Of a stretch of 64,000 bases of DNA, positions 17,920 through 25,468 are shown one piece after another. The stretch's first letter is position 1. Every line of letters begins with the position of its first letter. The notes beneath the pieces are model-generated. The model worked only from the letters and a program-made list of their open reading frames with translations, did not search any database and was not told the origin of the DNA. The DNA is from Ihuprevotella massiliensis (GTDB lineage: Bacteria > Bacteroidota > Bacteroidia > Bacteroidales > Bacteroidaceae). Made by a program: the position numbers and the translations under genes. The stretch is taken from positions 1,609,501-1,673,500 of the forward strand of contig LT608321.1 in the NCBI GenBank assembly GCA_900095835.1. Direction: 5' to 3'.

Positions 17920-20900
17920 TTAGAAAGTGAAGCGTGCGCCAAGCGTGAAGGTGCGAGGTGCGGGATATCCGCCCATGTCTACACCGTTTTCGTAGTCATG
18001 ATTGCCGAAGGAGAAACCAGCAGGGTCAGCTCCCTTATATCCAGTGATGGTGAAGAGATTTTGCACACCAAAGGAAAGGCGAACATCGGCAAACTTCGTT
18101 TGTTGCTTCGTCAAGTTGTAAGCCAAGCTGATGTTTTCCAAACGGAGATAGTCAGCATTTTCAATCCACTTGCTAGAGTTACCATAGTTTTGGTTGCCCA
18201 CAGCATCAAGACGAGGCATCGTCACACCCATATTCTTCACATAGTCAGCATCGGTGACGAAAGCAGATGCACCAGGCATTGCATTCATCAAGAAGCGAGC
18301 AATGTTGAGGCGTTGTGCACCAAAGGCAGCGTTGAAGAACGCATTGAGTTCCCATTGCTTGTAGCGCAAACTATTGTTCCATCCGAGGGTGAAGTCAGGG
18401 TTGGCCTTACCTAAGACACGGCGGTCACCAGCATCCAACTTACCATTGTTGTTGAAGTCGGTGTACTTGTCCTTACCATCCTTGTCGATGCCTTCCCACA
18501 CATATCCATAGAATGTGCCCACAGCTTCGCCTTCTTTCACGATGCTCACAGCGTCCACCGTACCTGCTGCTGGCGAGTTACCATAGAGGATGGGTTCTTC
18601 GGAAGTGAGTTTCACCACCTTATTCTTGTTGTACGAACCATTGAGAGTAGAAGTCCATTGGAAATCATTAGTTTGTACGATGCGAGCGGTGAGGGAGAGG
18701 TCTACACCCGTGTTGGTGATTTCACCAGCATTCACCCAGTAGCGCAAACCACCCACATAGTGTGACTGTGAGCGTTGGAGAAGCGCGTCATAAGTGTGCT
18801 TAGCAAAGAAGTCTACACCGAGTTCGATGCGATTGTTCCAGAAGCTCACATCAAGACCGAGGTCAAATTGGTGTGTCTTTTCCCAAGTCAAATCAGGAGT
18901 AGGCACAGAAGAAGGACTATATCCTGTGAATTCGCTCTTGCCACCGAAGTTGAAGCCCATCACAGAGAGCAAACCGAGGGTGGAGTAAGGACTGATGTTT
19001 TGGTTACCAATCACACCATAGCTAGCACGGAGCTTCATGTTGTTGACCACGCTACGCATGGGCTTCATGAACTCCTCGTTGGTCACTGACCAAGCGGCTG
19101 CGATAGAGGGGAAATAGCCCCACTTGTTTTTGGAGAAGCGGCTAGAACCGTCGGCACGGAACGTTGCGGTGAGCATGTAGCGGTCGGCATAGTTGTACAT
19201 CACACGACCCACTCCAGAGAGCAGAGCATAAGCTGAGTAATTGTTATTCTCATCGCGCACTGCTGCATTCTTCACATCCCAGTATTCCACTGCGTCTGTC
19301 TTGAGCTGCTGACCAGAAATCTGCATCATGCGTGTTTCGCTCTTCGTAGCTTCATACACTGCAGTAGCCACCAAACTATGATCGCCCCACTTGTGGTTGT
19401 AGGTGAGGTTATTGGTACTCTGAAGCATGAGATGGAAATTGTCGCTATTGTGCATCGAGGTCTTACCGAAACTCAACACTCTAGGCGAGAATCCATAGCC
19501 TTTTCGGTCGTGATAGTCAGCACTGTTGGTGGTAGTGAAAGTGAGTCCGTCCACGATGTTGAACTTCAATTCGAAGCGACCATTCACCATGTGACCCATC
19601 ATGTTGTTTTTCACTGCTGTCAACACTGCATAGGGGTTTTCAGCAGAGATACTGTTGTAGGGGTCGCGCTTAAACTTGATGCCGTCTGCCTCATACATAT
19701 CCATAGAGGGTGAATAGTTGAGCGCGCGCACCAATGGATTTTCAAGGCTCATGCCAAACATGCCACTACCCTTTCCTTCATTGCGAGCAGCTTGCACGTC
19801 AGCAGTAAGTTCGAGCCAAGGATATACTTGCGTGTGCACATTCACCTTCGTGCTATAGCGTTGGAATTCAGTGCCAACCACCACACCGGTGTTCTTCAGG
19901 TAGTTTGCAGACACATAGAGCTGAGTGTCTTTGCTACCCTTGCTCAATGAGAGTTTATAGTCTTCTGTCTGACCTGTGCGCAATACCATATCGAGCCAGT
20001 CCACACCAGGCTTAGTGCCATCGAGGAAGGGCTTCAAATCGGCAGGAGCATTGCCATTAAACTTATACTTAGTGAGCAGTTCTGCATATTCCTTCGTACC
20101 CATCACCTTGGGCATGTGGGTAGCGTGTGACCAACCGTGTGACACATCAAGCACCACTTGGGTTTGTCCTGCCTTACCGCTCTTTGTAGTGATCAATACC
20201 ACACCGTTTGCACCACGGCTACCATAGATAGCTGTGGAAGAAGCATCCTTGAGCACTTGCATGTTTTGGATGTCTTCAGGGTTGATACCATCCAAACCTG
20301 ATTCGCGCACCACACCATCTACCACGTAGAGAGGTTCGTTGCTGTTGTGGATAGAGCCTGTACCGCGCACACGCACTTTCACACCACCGCCAGGAATACC
20401 GCTACCGATGACTTGCACACCGCTCACACGACCTTGCAAAGCATCGCTCACACGAGTAATAGGTTGATCTTTGAACGCCTTAGAGTCCATCACCGATACA
20501 GAACCAGCCAAATCGGCCTTACGCACGGTACCATAACCGATGACCACAGCTTCATTGAAACTGGTATCCATCAGTTTGAGGGTAACATCGAGCTTACCTT
20601 CTGTTGCCACCACGTGTTGACGCTCATAGCCAATGAAAGAGAATTGAAGTGAACTGCCTGCAGCCACTTTGATGGAATAACGACCTTGTGCATCGGTCAC
20701 CACTGCATGACGGGTACCAGGCACAGTCACAGAGACACCGGACAATTTTTCGCCTTCATCGCTCATCACCGTACCCGTGACGGTCACTTGCTTCTTGGCT
20801 TGTTGCACAGTCACACTTGAAGGTGCTGTGGAAGACGTGGGCGCAGCTGCCATCGTGCTGAGAGCAGCAAAGAATCCTAAAGTAAGGGGCAACGCACGTT

Positions 20901-20961
20901 GCGCCATGTGCTTGTACCAAAGAGGTACAAACGAATCGGAGAGATGGAACTTGTTGTTCAT
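17920..20961 (-). CDS. SusC/RagA family TonB-linked outer-membrane transporter
   Basis: SusC proteins are the TonB-driven barrels that import oligosaccharides or peptides captured by SusD. The 1013-residue product starts with an N-terminal stretch and membrane-export signal (hydrophobic core PLTLGFFAALSTMAAA). The carboxypeptidase-regulatory-like domain is VTVTGTVMSDEGEKLSGVSV..., and the TonB box region is NEAVVIGYGTVRKADLAGSV. The plug has the hallmark motif LYVVDGVVRESGLDGINPEDI then VLKDASSTAIYGSRGANGV. The C-terminal barrel ends PRTFTLGARFTF. A second in-frame ATG at 20907 would give a shorter signal peptide and is a possible alternative start. A consensus promoter lies at 21090-21120. 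No ECF sigma/anti-sigma pair or hybrid two-component regulator is nearby. Confidence 0.95.
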   Translation of the reverse strand: MNNKFHLSDSFVPLWYKHMAQRALPLTLGFFAALSTMAAAPTSSTAPSSVTVQQAKKQVTVTGTVMSDEGEKLSGVSVTVPGTRHAVVTDAQGRYSIKVAAGSSLQFSFIGYERQHVVATEGKLDVTLKLMDTSFNEAVVIGYGTVRKADLAGSVSVMDSKAFKDQPITRVSDALQGRVSGVQVIGSGIPGGGVKVRVRGTGSIHNSNEPLYVVDGVVRESGLDGINPEDIQNMQVLKDASSTAIYGSRGANGVVLITTKSGKAGQTQVVLDVSHGWSHATHMPKVMGTKEYAELLTKYKFNGNAPADLKPFLDGTKPGVDWLDMVLRTGQTEDYKLSLSKGSKDTQLYVSANYLKNTGVVVGTEFQRYSTKVNVHTQVYPWLELTADVQAARNEGKGSGMFGMSLENPLVRALNYSPSMDMYEADGIKFKRDPYNSISAENPYAVLTAVKNNMMGHMVNGRFELKFNIVDGLTFTTTNSADYHDRKGYGFSPRVLSFGKTSMHNSDNFHLMLQSTNNLTYNHKWGDHSLVATAVYEATKSETRMMQISGQQLKTDAVEYWDVKNAAVRDENNNYSAYALLSGVGRVMYNYADRYMLTATFRADGSSRFSKNKWGYFPSIAAAWSVTNEEFMKPMRSVVNNMKLRASYGVIGNQNISPYSTLGLLSVMGFNFGGKSEFTGYSPSSVPTPDLTWEKTHQFDLGLDVSFWNNRIELGVDFFAKHTYDALLQRSQSHYVGGLRYWVNAGEITNTGVDLSLTARIVQTNDFQWTSTLNGSYNKNKVVKLTSEEPILYGNSPAAGTVDAVSIVKEGEAVGTFYGYVWEGIDKDGKDKYTDFNNNGKLDAGDRRVLGKANPDFTLGWNNSLRYKQWELNAFFNAAFGAQRLNIARFLMNAMPGASAFVTDADYVKNMGVTMPRLDAVGNQNYGNSSKWIENADYLRLENISLAYNLTKQQTKFADVRLSFGVQNLFTITGYKGADPAGFSFGNHDYENGVDMGGYPAPRTFTLGARFTF

Positions 20962-21089
20962 GTTCGATTGGTTAGGAGGATAGGTATTAGTATAGAACGG
21001 TCAAGTGGATTGCGGATGCCGCTGTTTTCTGGTATTGTTTTCAAAGGCAATCTCTCTTGGCAGGTCTAAATATTTCATGGGTTTGGTCG

Positions 21090-21120
21090 CAAATATAGCA
21101 AAAAGCACTAAAATAGCAAA
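21090..21120 (-). promoter_or_regulatory. Consensus promoter of susC-susD
   Basis: On the minus strand TTTG (21120-21117), a 19-base spacer and TATATTTG (21097-21090) match the Bacteroidetes promoter exactly. The leader to the susC ATG would be about 120 bases, long enough for regulation. Confidence 0.8.
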
Positions 21121-21432
21121 GTGAACATAGCAAAATCTATCAAATTTTCTTTCGTAAAATGCGAAAATGGAGTAAACAAGTCAACAAGCCCTTACTATAT
21201 ATGGGTCGAAAGAGGGCAAAAGAGTGAAAAATCCACGAAAAAGCGACAAAACTTTTTTCTTTTAAGCCCATTTGCTATCTCAACTTCTCAGAATTATCAA
21301 ATTCACGCTGAAAATAATCTCTAAGAAAAGGGCTAAATAAATTACTAATCATTATATTTAAAAGATAGCTCTGAAATAGAAAACATAGTCACAACACAAG
21401 ACGACCTCTATAAAGCTGAAATCTTGATTAGA

Positions 21433-21546
21433 TGTACCCCTAAACGGGTACATATCATCAGAACGTGTACCCAAAAACGCCAAAACGGGTACATATCATC
21501 AGAACGTGTACCCAAAAATGCCAAAATGGGTACATATCATCAGAAC
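21433..21546. repeat. 41-bp tandem repeat with internal palindromes
   Basis: The block GGGTACATATCATCAGAAC starts at 21446, 21487 and 21528, a strict 41-base period. Each GGGTACA is followed 20 bases later by TGTACCC, so every unit can form a GGGTACA/TGTACCC hairpin; a further TGTACCCC lies at the left edge (21433). It is about 310 bases upstream of the susC promoter and contains no open frame. Confidence 0.85.
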
Positions 21547-21665
21547 TGTATCTTCAAAGAAATTTTGAAAATTCTGATGACCCAAGGATGAAAAAGCAAT
21601 AATACGAAATAGCATCCTCCTCAGACGAGGAAGAACAAGTTCAAATACACCTCTGATTTCTGGCT

Positions 21666-22209
21666 CTCGCGTGCGCGTATCACGCGCGCACATTACAGGG
21701 ATTTTGCACTTTTTGCTTTCACAACCTTCACACAAGGGGATTGTTTCATCGCAATTCTAAGACGAAAAAAACAAGGAGATAAAAGAAAAAACGTCGGAGA
21801 TTTCTTAGAAAAAGTCCAACGTTTTTCGGAAAATCTCCCACGTTTTTGTAGAAAGGTCCGAGAAGTCTTTTTAGGGCTCCGAATTTATCGAAATAGCTCT
21901 GCGGAATCTTTGAAATCATCAAAATCATTGAAATCATTGAAATCATCGAAATTCTCTCGGATAGTTTAGACTTTATGCGCTAAAGATGGTAATCAATATA
22001 TTTTTACATTATCATCTTTAGGAGAGCGATTTTCCCCTTTCACGAGGTTTTTTTTCCCAGAATTTCGTGCAGTGGTCACCACTCTGTAAAAGAGTGTTTA
22101 TAAATAGTCGATAATCCACTATTTACGAGCGTCTTACAAAGAAAAGTGTGAAGGTTGTGAAAGCAAAAAGTGCAAAAGTGCAGGGTGCGCGCGCGTACGT
22201 ACGCGCGAG
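21666..22209. mobile_element. Inverted-repeat (MITE-like) element, copy 2
   Basis: This 544-bp unit has inverted ends at 21666-21733 and 22146-22209 with the same CG-palindromic tips and TTTCACAACCTTCACAC inner block as copy 1. The whole interior is homologous, in opposite orientation, to the copy at 42616-43190. Shared landmarks are ACTCTGTAAAAGAGTGTTTA, a 9-bp satellite of ATCATTGAA type (about 21905-21955), the block AAGTCTTTTTAGGGCTCCGA, and a centre with CGT(C/G)GGAGAT...ATCTCCCACG hairpins. A 66-codon minus-strand frame (21746-21946) is also kept in copy 3. There is no transposase and no clear target duplication. Confidence 0.8.
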
Positions 22210-22435
22210 AAGAAGGATTTCACAGCTATTTACAAGTCATGCAGTAACCTTGCGAGAGGATGTCCAGAAATCTCGAAAGAAAGAGGGTAAAAATGATGGT
22301 GAAAAAACTTAACTCCGTGAATAGACAATAGGATAGTAAAAAGAAGAAATTAAAGAGAAGGATGTAATAGCTAGAAGAAAGGAAGGACGGGACAAGAATG
22401 TGAAGAAGGTAGGGAAAGTAGGGAAAGTAGGAAAA

Positions 22436-22473
22436 AGAAAAATCGCCCCATCATCGACTAACGATGATGGGGC
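22436..22473 (-). terminator. Terminator of the DUF417-cupin operon
   Basis: GCCCCATCATCG (22445-22456) pairs perfectly with CGATGATGGGGC (22462-22473). On the minus strand it is followed by GATTTTTCTTTTT. Confidence 0.9.
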
Positions 22474-22506
22474 AATGCACATAAGGATATGAAAGGCGAG
22501 GGATGC

Positions 22507-22830
22507 CTAACCACGAATCATGGTGAGGAGCATCTTGAAACGCTGCACTGCTTGGAGGGCATGAGGCACACCAGCAGGCATGATGAGCATTTCGCCAGCC
22601 TTGGGATGATGCACCACACCACCCACGGTGATTTCTGCTTCACCATCGAGGATGGTCACTGTGGCGTCAAATGGAGCTGTGTGCTCAGAAAGTCCTTGAC
22701 CAGCATCGAAGGCAAAGAGCGTGAGTGTACCGGCATTGTTGCGGAGGATTTCGCGAGAAACGACACTACCCTCTGCATATTCCACGGTGTTGGCAGGTGA
22801 AAACACCACGCCTTTTTCAAAAGTGTTCAT
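22507..22830 (-). CDS. Small single-domain cupin protein
   Basis: The 107-residue product is one cupin barrel. Its first metal motif region is FDAGQGLSEHTAPFDATVTILDGEAEI, with one His plus a later Asp/Glu-rich turn; the second is PKAGEMLIMPAGVPHALQA, with a His close to the end. The usual HxH pair of motif 1 is reduced to a single His, so metal binding may differ from canonical cupins. It follows the DUF417 membrane-protein gene by 35 bases on the same strand and shares its terminator, so the two are probably one operon. Similar cupins act as small-molecule sensors or isomerases; the ligand here is unknown. Confidence 0.85.
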   Translation of the reverse strand: MNTFEKGVVFSPANTVEYAEGSVVSREILRNNAGTLTLFAFDAGQGLSEHTAPFDATVTILDGEAEITVGGVVHHPKAGEMLIMPAGVPHALQAVQRFKMLLTMIRG

Positions 22831-22865
22831 AATCTAGTTTTGTTTTAGGAGTGTTGAATGATATC

Positions 22866-23528
22866 TTATTTTTGTCGAGAAGCAAGGAATCGGCGAGCAG
22901 CTTCAGCTGCAACGAGCAGACCACCTGCACTCATGATTACATCTTTGATAACAAGGCGACCAGCACCAGAAAGCATGGGGAAACCATGGCTACCGACGAA
23001 GTAGGGAAGACCTTCGTGAGGATAGGTGTTGCCATCAGCAAGATTGGGCACCCAGCATTCGGGAGTGGTGACCAAGAAGGAGAGTGTGACGATACTCATA
23101 CCAAAGGTGAGCAATCCACCAAGCATGCCCAAACGAGGTGACCAGATGCCGAGGAGCACGAGGGTACCAATGGTGCAAATCATGAGTCCCAGACCAATGG
23201 AGAATGCATAAGTGCCATTCTCTTGGTGCCATTTAATGTTCTCCACAATCACTTCACCTTCTTTGTTCTTGTGGAGGTTGTATTCTTTGACTTCTTTACC
23301 GTTTTTAGGGTTGATGGCAGTCTTAGAAGAATTGTTGTAGAGGAAACTCATAAAAGGGCTATTGCTCACAAAGGGTACGATGCCATCAGCTTCATATTGG
23401 CACACTTTGAGTCCGCCAATCCAAGCCATAACGAGGAAGATGGCGATGCGGAGGTAGGTGTAGAAATGACGCTCGAGCGAAAGTAGAATACGCGATGCGA
23501 AATCAAATAAGGCATTGATAGTAGCCAT
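22866..23528 (-). CDS. DUF417 (YkgB/RclC-type) inner-membrane protein
   Basis: The 220-residue product has four likely membrane helices (about 25-42, 108-130, 133-155 and 195-210). It carries DUF417 signatures: FLVMAWIGGLKVCQYEADGIVPFVSNSPF near the start and a C-terminal GRLVIKDVIMSAGGLLVA segment with PYFVGSHGFPMLSGAG before it. E. coli RclC (YkgB), a member of the family, protects against reactive chlorine. A charged insertion (about residues 70-100, GKEVKEYNLHKNKEGE) sits in the first periplasmic loop. The downstream cupin suggests a two-gene stress module. A TATATTTG box ends only five bases before the ATG, so the transcript may be leaderless or the start may lie further in. Confidence 0.85.
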   Translation of the reverse strand: MATINALFDFASRILLSLERHFYTYLRIAIFLVMAWIGGLKVCQYEADGIVPFVSNSPFMSFLYNNSSKTAINPKNGKEVKEYNLHKNKEGEVIVENIKWHQENGTYAFSIGLGLMICTIGTLVLLGIWSPRLGMLGGLLTFGMSIVTLSFLVTTPECWVPNLADGNTYPHEGLPYFVGSHGFPMLSGAGRLVIKDVIMSAGGLLVAAEAARRFLASRQK

Positions 23529-23786
23529 AGTACAAATATAGTTTTAGTGGGTTGAAAAAATAGTTAGGGTGCAATCGCCCCTTGGGAAAATGGTTTGTAT
23601 TTAAGTGAGCTTTGTTGCGACAAGCCCTTGCAAACGTTGTGTTAGTTCGTTTGCATTGTCCGTATGCTAAAGCTAAGGAAGTAGTAGTTGGCTGAAAATC
23701 GCATCGAAAGCGATACAAAAATACAAATTTGTAGCACTCCCAGCAAGTTTTATATTGATTTTCATCGGTGCATTAGCAAAATAAAG

Positions 23787-23794
23787 TACCTTTG
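23787..23794 (+). promoter_or_regulatory. -7 box for the ompH-like gene
   Basis: TACCTTTG matches TAnnTTTG 31 bases before the ATG at 23825. A -33 box is not obvious. Confidence 0.55.
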
Positions 23795-23824
23795 CAGTAT
23801 TAAGGTCAACAAAATATACAGCTC

Positions 23825-24376
23825 ATGAATCGCATATTCTCTTTTCTCCTCTTTATTTTCTGCACGGTGGCTACTCCTATGGTAGCACAAAGCACCACAA
23901 CAGATGCTATCACTTCTCCCAATGCAGCACGTTATGGTAGTGTGAGTCGTTCTGCCATCTTGGAGCAACTGCCAGAAATCAAGCAAGCTCGCACCCAGCT
24001 CGACAGTCTTCGTGCTAAGTATGAGCGTGAAGCGCGCTACAATGAGGAGTCTTTCCGCCGTCAATTTTCGGAATATCTCCAAATCCAACGCAATCTCCCA
24101 GAAGCTATTTTGCTGAAGCGTCAAGGAGATTTGCAAACTTCTATGGAACGTGGTTTGGCATTCCGTAAACAAGCTGAAGAATTGTTGCGTAAAGCAGAAC
24201 GCGACCTCATGCAACCTATTGAAGACAAGGTGGATGCAGCCATCCGTGTGGTAGGTGCTGAGCGCAAATATGATTTTATCTTCGATGCAGATTTGAAGGC
24301 TTTGCCTTATCTCAATCCTGCACTCTGCGAAGATGCTACTGCCTTTGTGAAAGAAAAATTAGAGATTAGACGTTAG
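23825..24376 (+). CDS. OmpH/Skp-like periplasmic chaperone
   Basis: Skp/OmpH proteins hold unfolded outer-membrane proteins in the periplasm. The 183-residue product has a signal peptide (MNRIFSFLLFIFCTVATPMVAQ) and a beta strand with YGSVSRSAILEQLPE. A long charged helical hairpin follows (about residues 55-140) with the typical LDSLRAKYEREARYNEESF and LRKAERDLMQPIEDKV segments, then the closing RKYDFIFDADL and LNPALCEDAT motifs seen in Bacteroidetes OmpH. Its last codons (EIRR) and its stop are formed by the first two TTAGACG/TTAGGGA units of a repeat array, so the C terminus was probably changed by the repeat. Confidence 0.85.
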   Translation: MNRIFSFLLFIFCTVATPMVAQSTTTDAITSPNAARYGSVSRSAILEQLPEIKQARTQLDSLRAKYEREARYNEESFRRQFSEYLQIQRNLPEAILLKRQGDLQTSMERGLAFRKQAEELLRKAERDLMQPIEDKVDAAIRVVGAERKYDFIFDADLKALPYLNPALCEDATAFVKEKLEIRR

Positions 24377-24510
24377 GGATTAGAGGTTAGACGTTAGAAG
24401 CTCTAGAAAGACTAGAGAATCTAGAAAAACTAGAATAGCAGAATCTCTAACTCCTAACCTCTAACCTCTAACTTCTAATTTCTAATGTCTAATCTCTAAC
24501 GTCTAACCTC
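24365..24510. repeat. Junction repeat: heptad arm, CTAG nonads, heptad arm (ompH/murI)
   Basis: The most complete member of this family in the window. Five 7-bp units of TTAGANN type (24367-24400) are followed by four 9-bp units starting CTAG (about 24403-24438), then nine 7-bp units of CTAAYNT type (24447-24509). The arms are reverse complements of each other, so the region can fold into one large stem. It contains the ompH stop codon and ends directly at the murI GTG start. Confidence 0.88.
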
Positions 24511-25323
24511 GTGATTGGAGTATTCGACTCAGGATATGGTGGTCTGTCGATATTGCGACAGGTGCGCCAACTCTTGCCCCAATATGATTATCTCTATTTG
24601 GGCGATAATGCACGAGCTCCTTATGGTTCGCGCTCCTTCGATGTGGTCTATCGCTACACCCTAGAGGCAGTGCGCGAACTCTTCAATCGCGGTTGTGAAC
24701 TCGTGATCCTTGCTTGTAATACCGCTTCGGCAAAAGCATTGCGTTCCATACAGCAAAATGACCTTCCTACCCTTGCTCCCGACAAACGAGTGCTAGGCGT
24801 CATACGCCCCACCGTGGAAGCTCTAGGCGATATCACCCATTCGCGACACGTGGGCATCATGGCGACTCAAGGCACCATTCGCTCTCGTAGCTACGATTTG
24901 GAGATTGAAAAGTTCTTCCCCGATGTCAAGGTCACAGGACTAGCTTGTCCCATGTGGGTGCCGTTGGTGGAATATGGCGAATTTGACAGCCCTGGTGCGG
25001 ACTATTTCGTGAAGAAACGCATCGACGAAATCCTCCGCATCGATCCCGACATCGACACCCTAGTGCTTGGATGCACGCACTACCCTCTTCTGCTCCCTGC
25101 TATCCTTCGCCACGTGCCGCGCGGCATCACCGTGGTGCCACAAGGGGACTACGTGGCACATTCACTGTGCGACTACTTGCAGCGACATCCAGAGATGGAA
25201 ACACGACTGACGAAAAACGGCGCCGTAGAATTTCTCACTACAGAAGAGCCCAACAAGTTTCGCGAAAGTGCCACCATCTTTATGCCCGACACTGACGTAA
25301 AAGTGGAACAAATCACATTGTAG
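24511..25323 (+). CDS. murI: Glutamate racemase
   Basis: MurI makes D-glutamate for peptidoglycan. The 270-residue product starts with GTG (MIGVFDSGYGGLS), and the catalytic residues are all present: Asp6-Ser7, Cys69 in ACNTASA and Cys188 in GCTHYPL. GDNARAPYG at 31-39 is the usual substrate loop. The GTG is the first possible start after an in-frame TAA six codons upstream, and it follows directly on the last CTAACCTC unit of the repeat array, so the leader is repeat DNA with no Shine-Dalgarno-like sequence. It is co-directional with ompH (134 bases upstream) and rnr (145 bases downstream). Confidence 0.95.
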   Translation: MIGVFDSGYGGLSILRQVRQLLPQYDYLYLGDNARAPYGSRSFDVVYRYTLEAVRELFNRGCELVILACNTASAKALRSIQQNDLPTLAPDKRVLGVIRPTVEALGDITHSRHVGIMATQGTIRSRSYDLEIEKFFPDVKVTGLACPMWVPLVEYGEFDSPGADYFVKKRIDEILRIDPDIDTLVLGCTHYPLLLPAILRHVPRGITVVPQGDYVAHSLCDYLQRHPEMETRLTKNGAVEFLTTEEPNKFRESATIFMPDTDVKVEQITL

Positions 25324-25452
25324 TGCTCAAAGCCACCACGATTTTTACCACGAGTTCCTACACACTAATGCTCCCTCCTGCGGAGATAGGGAAAGAAATG
25401 AACGTGCAGGAAACAAAGACATCAAGACATTAATCCTCATAAGGATATAACC

Positions 25453-25468
25453 CTAAACGTCTAACATC
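25453..25468 (+). repeat. Short junction-repeat remnant before rnr
   Basis: CTAAACGTCTAACATC ends exactly at the rnr ATG, matching the way CTAACGTCTAACCTC ends at the murI GTG. It looks like a right-arm remnant of the heptad repeat family. Confidence 0.5.

Noticed and set aside
21433-21546. CRISPR array
   Set aside because: There are only three repeats at a 41-base period, and the whole unit including the 'spacer' is conserved between copies. No cas genes are in the window.
24365-24510. CRISPR-like or attenuator leader for murI
   Set aside because: Units are 7 or 9 bases with no unique spacers. A leader peptide or T-run is lacking, so a repeat family explains it better.
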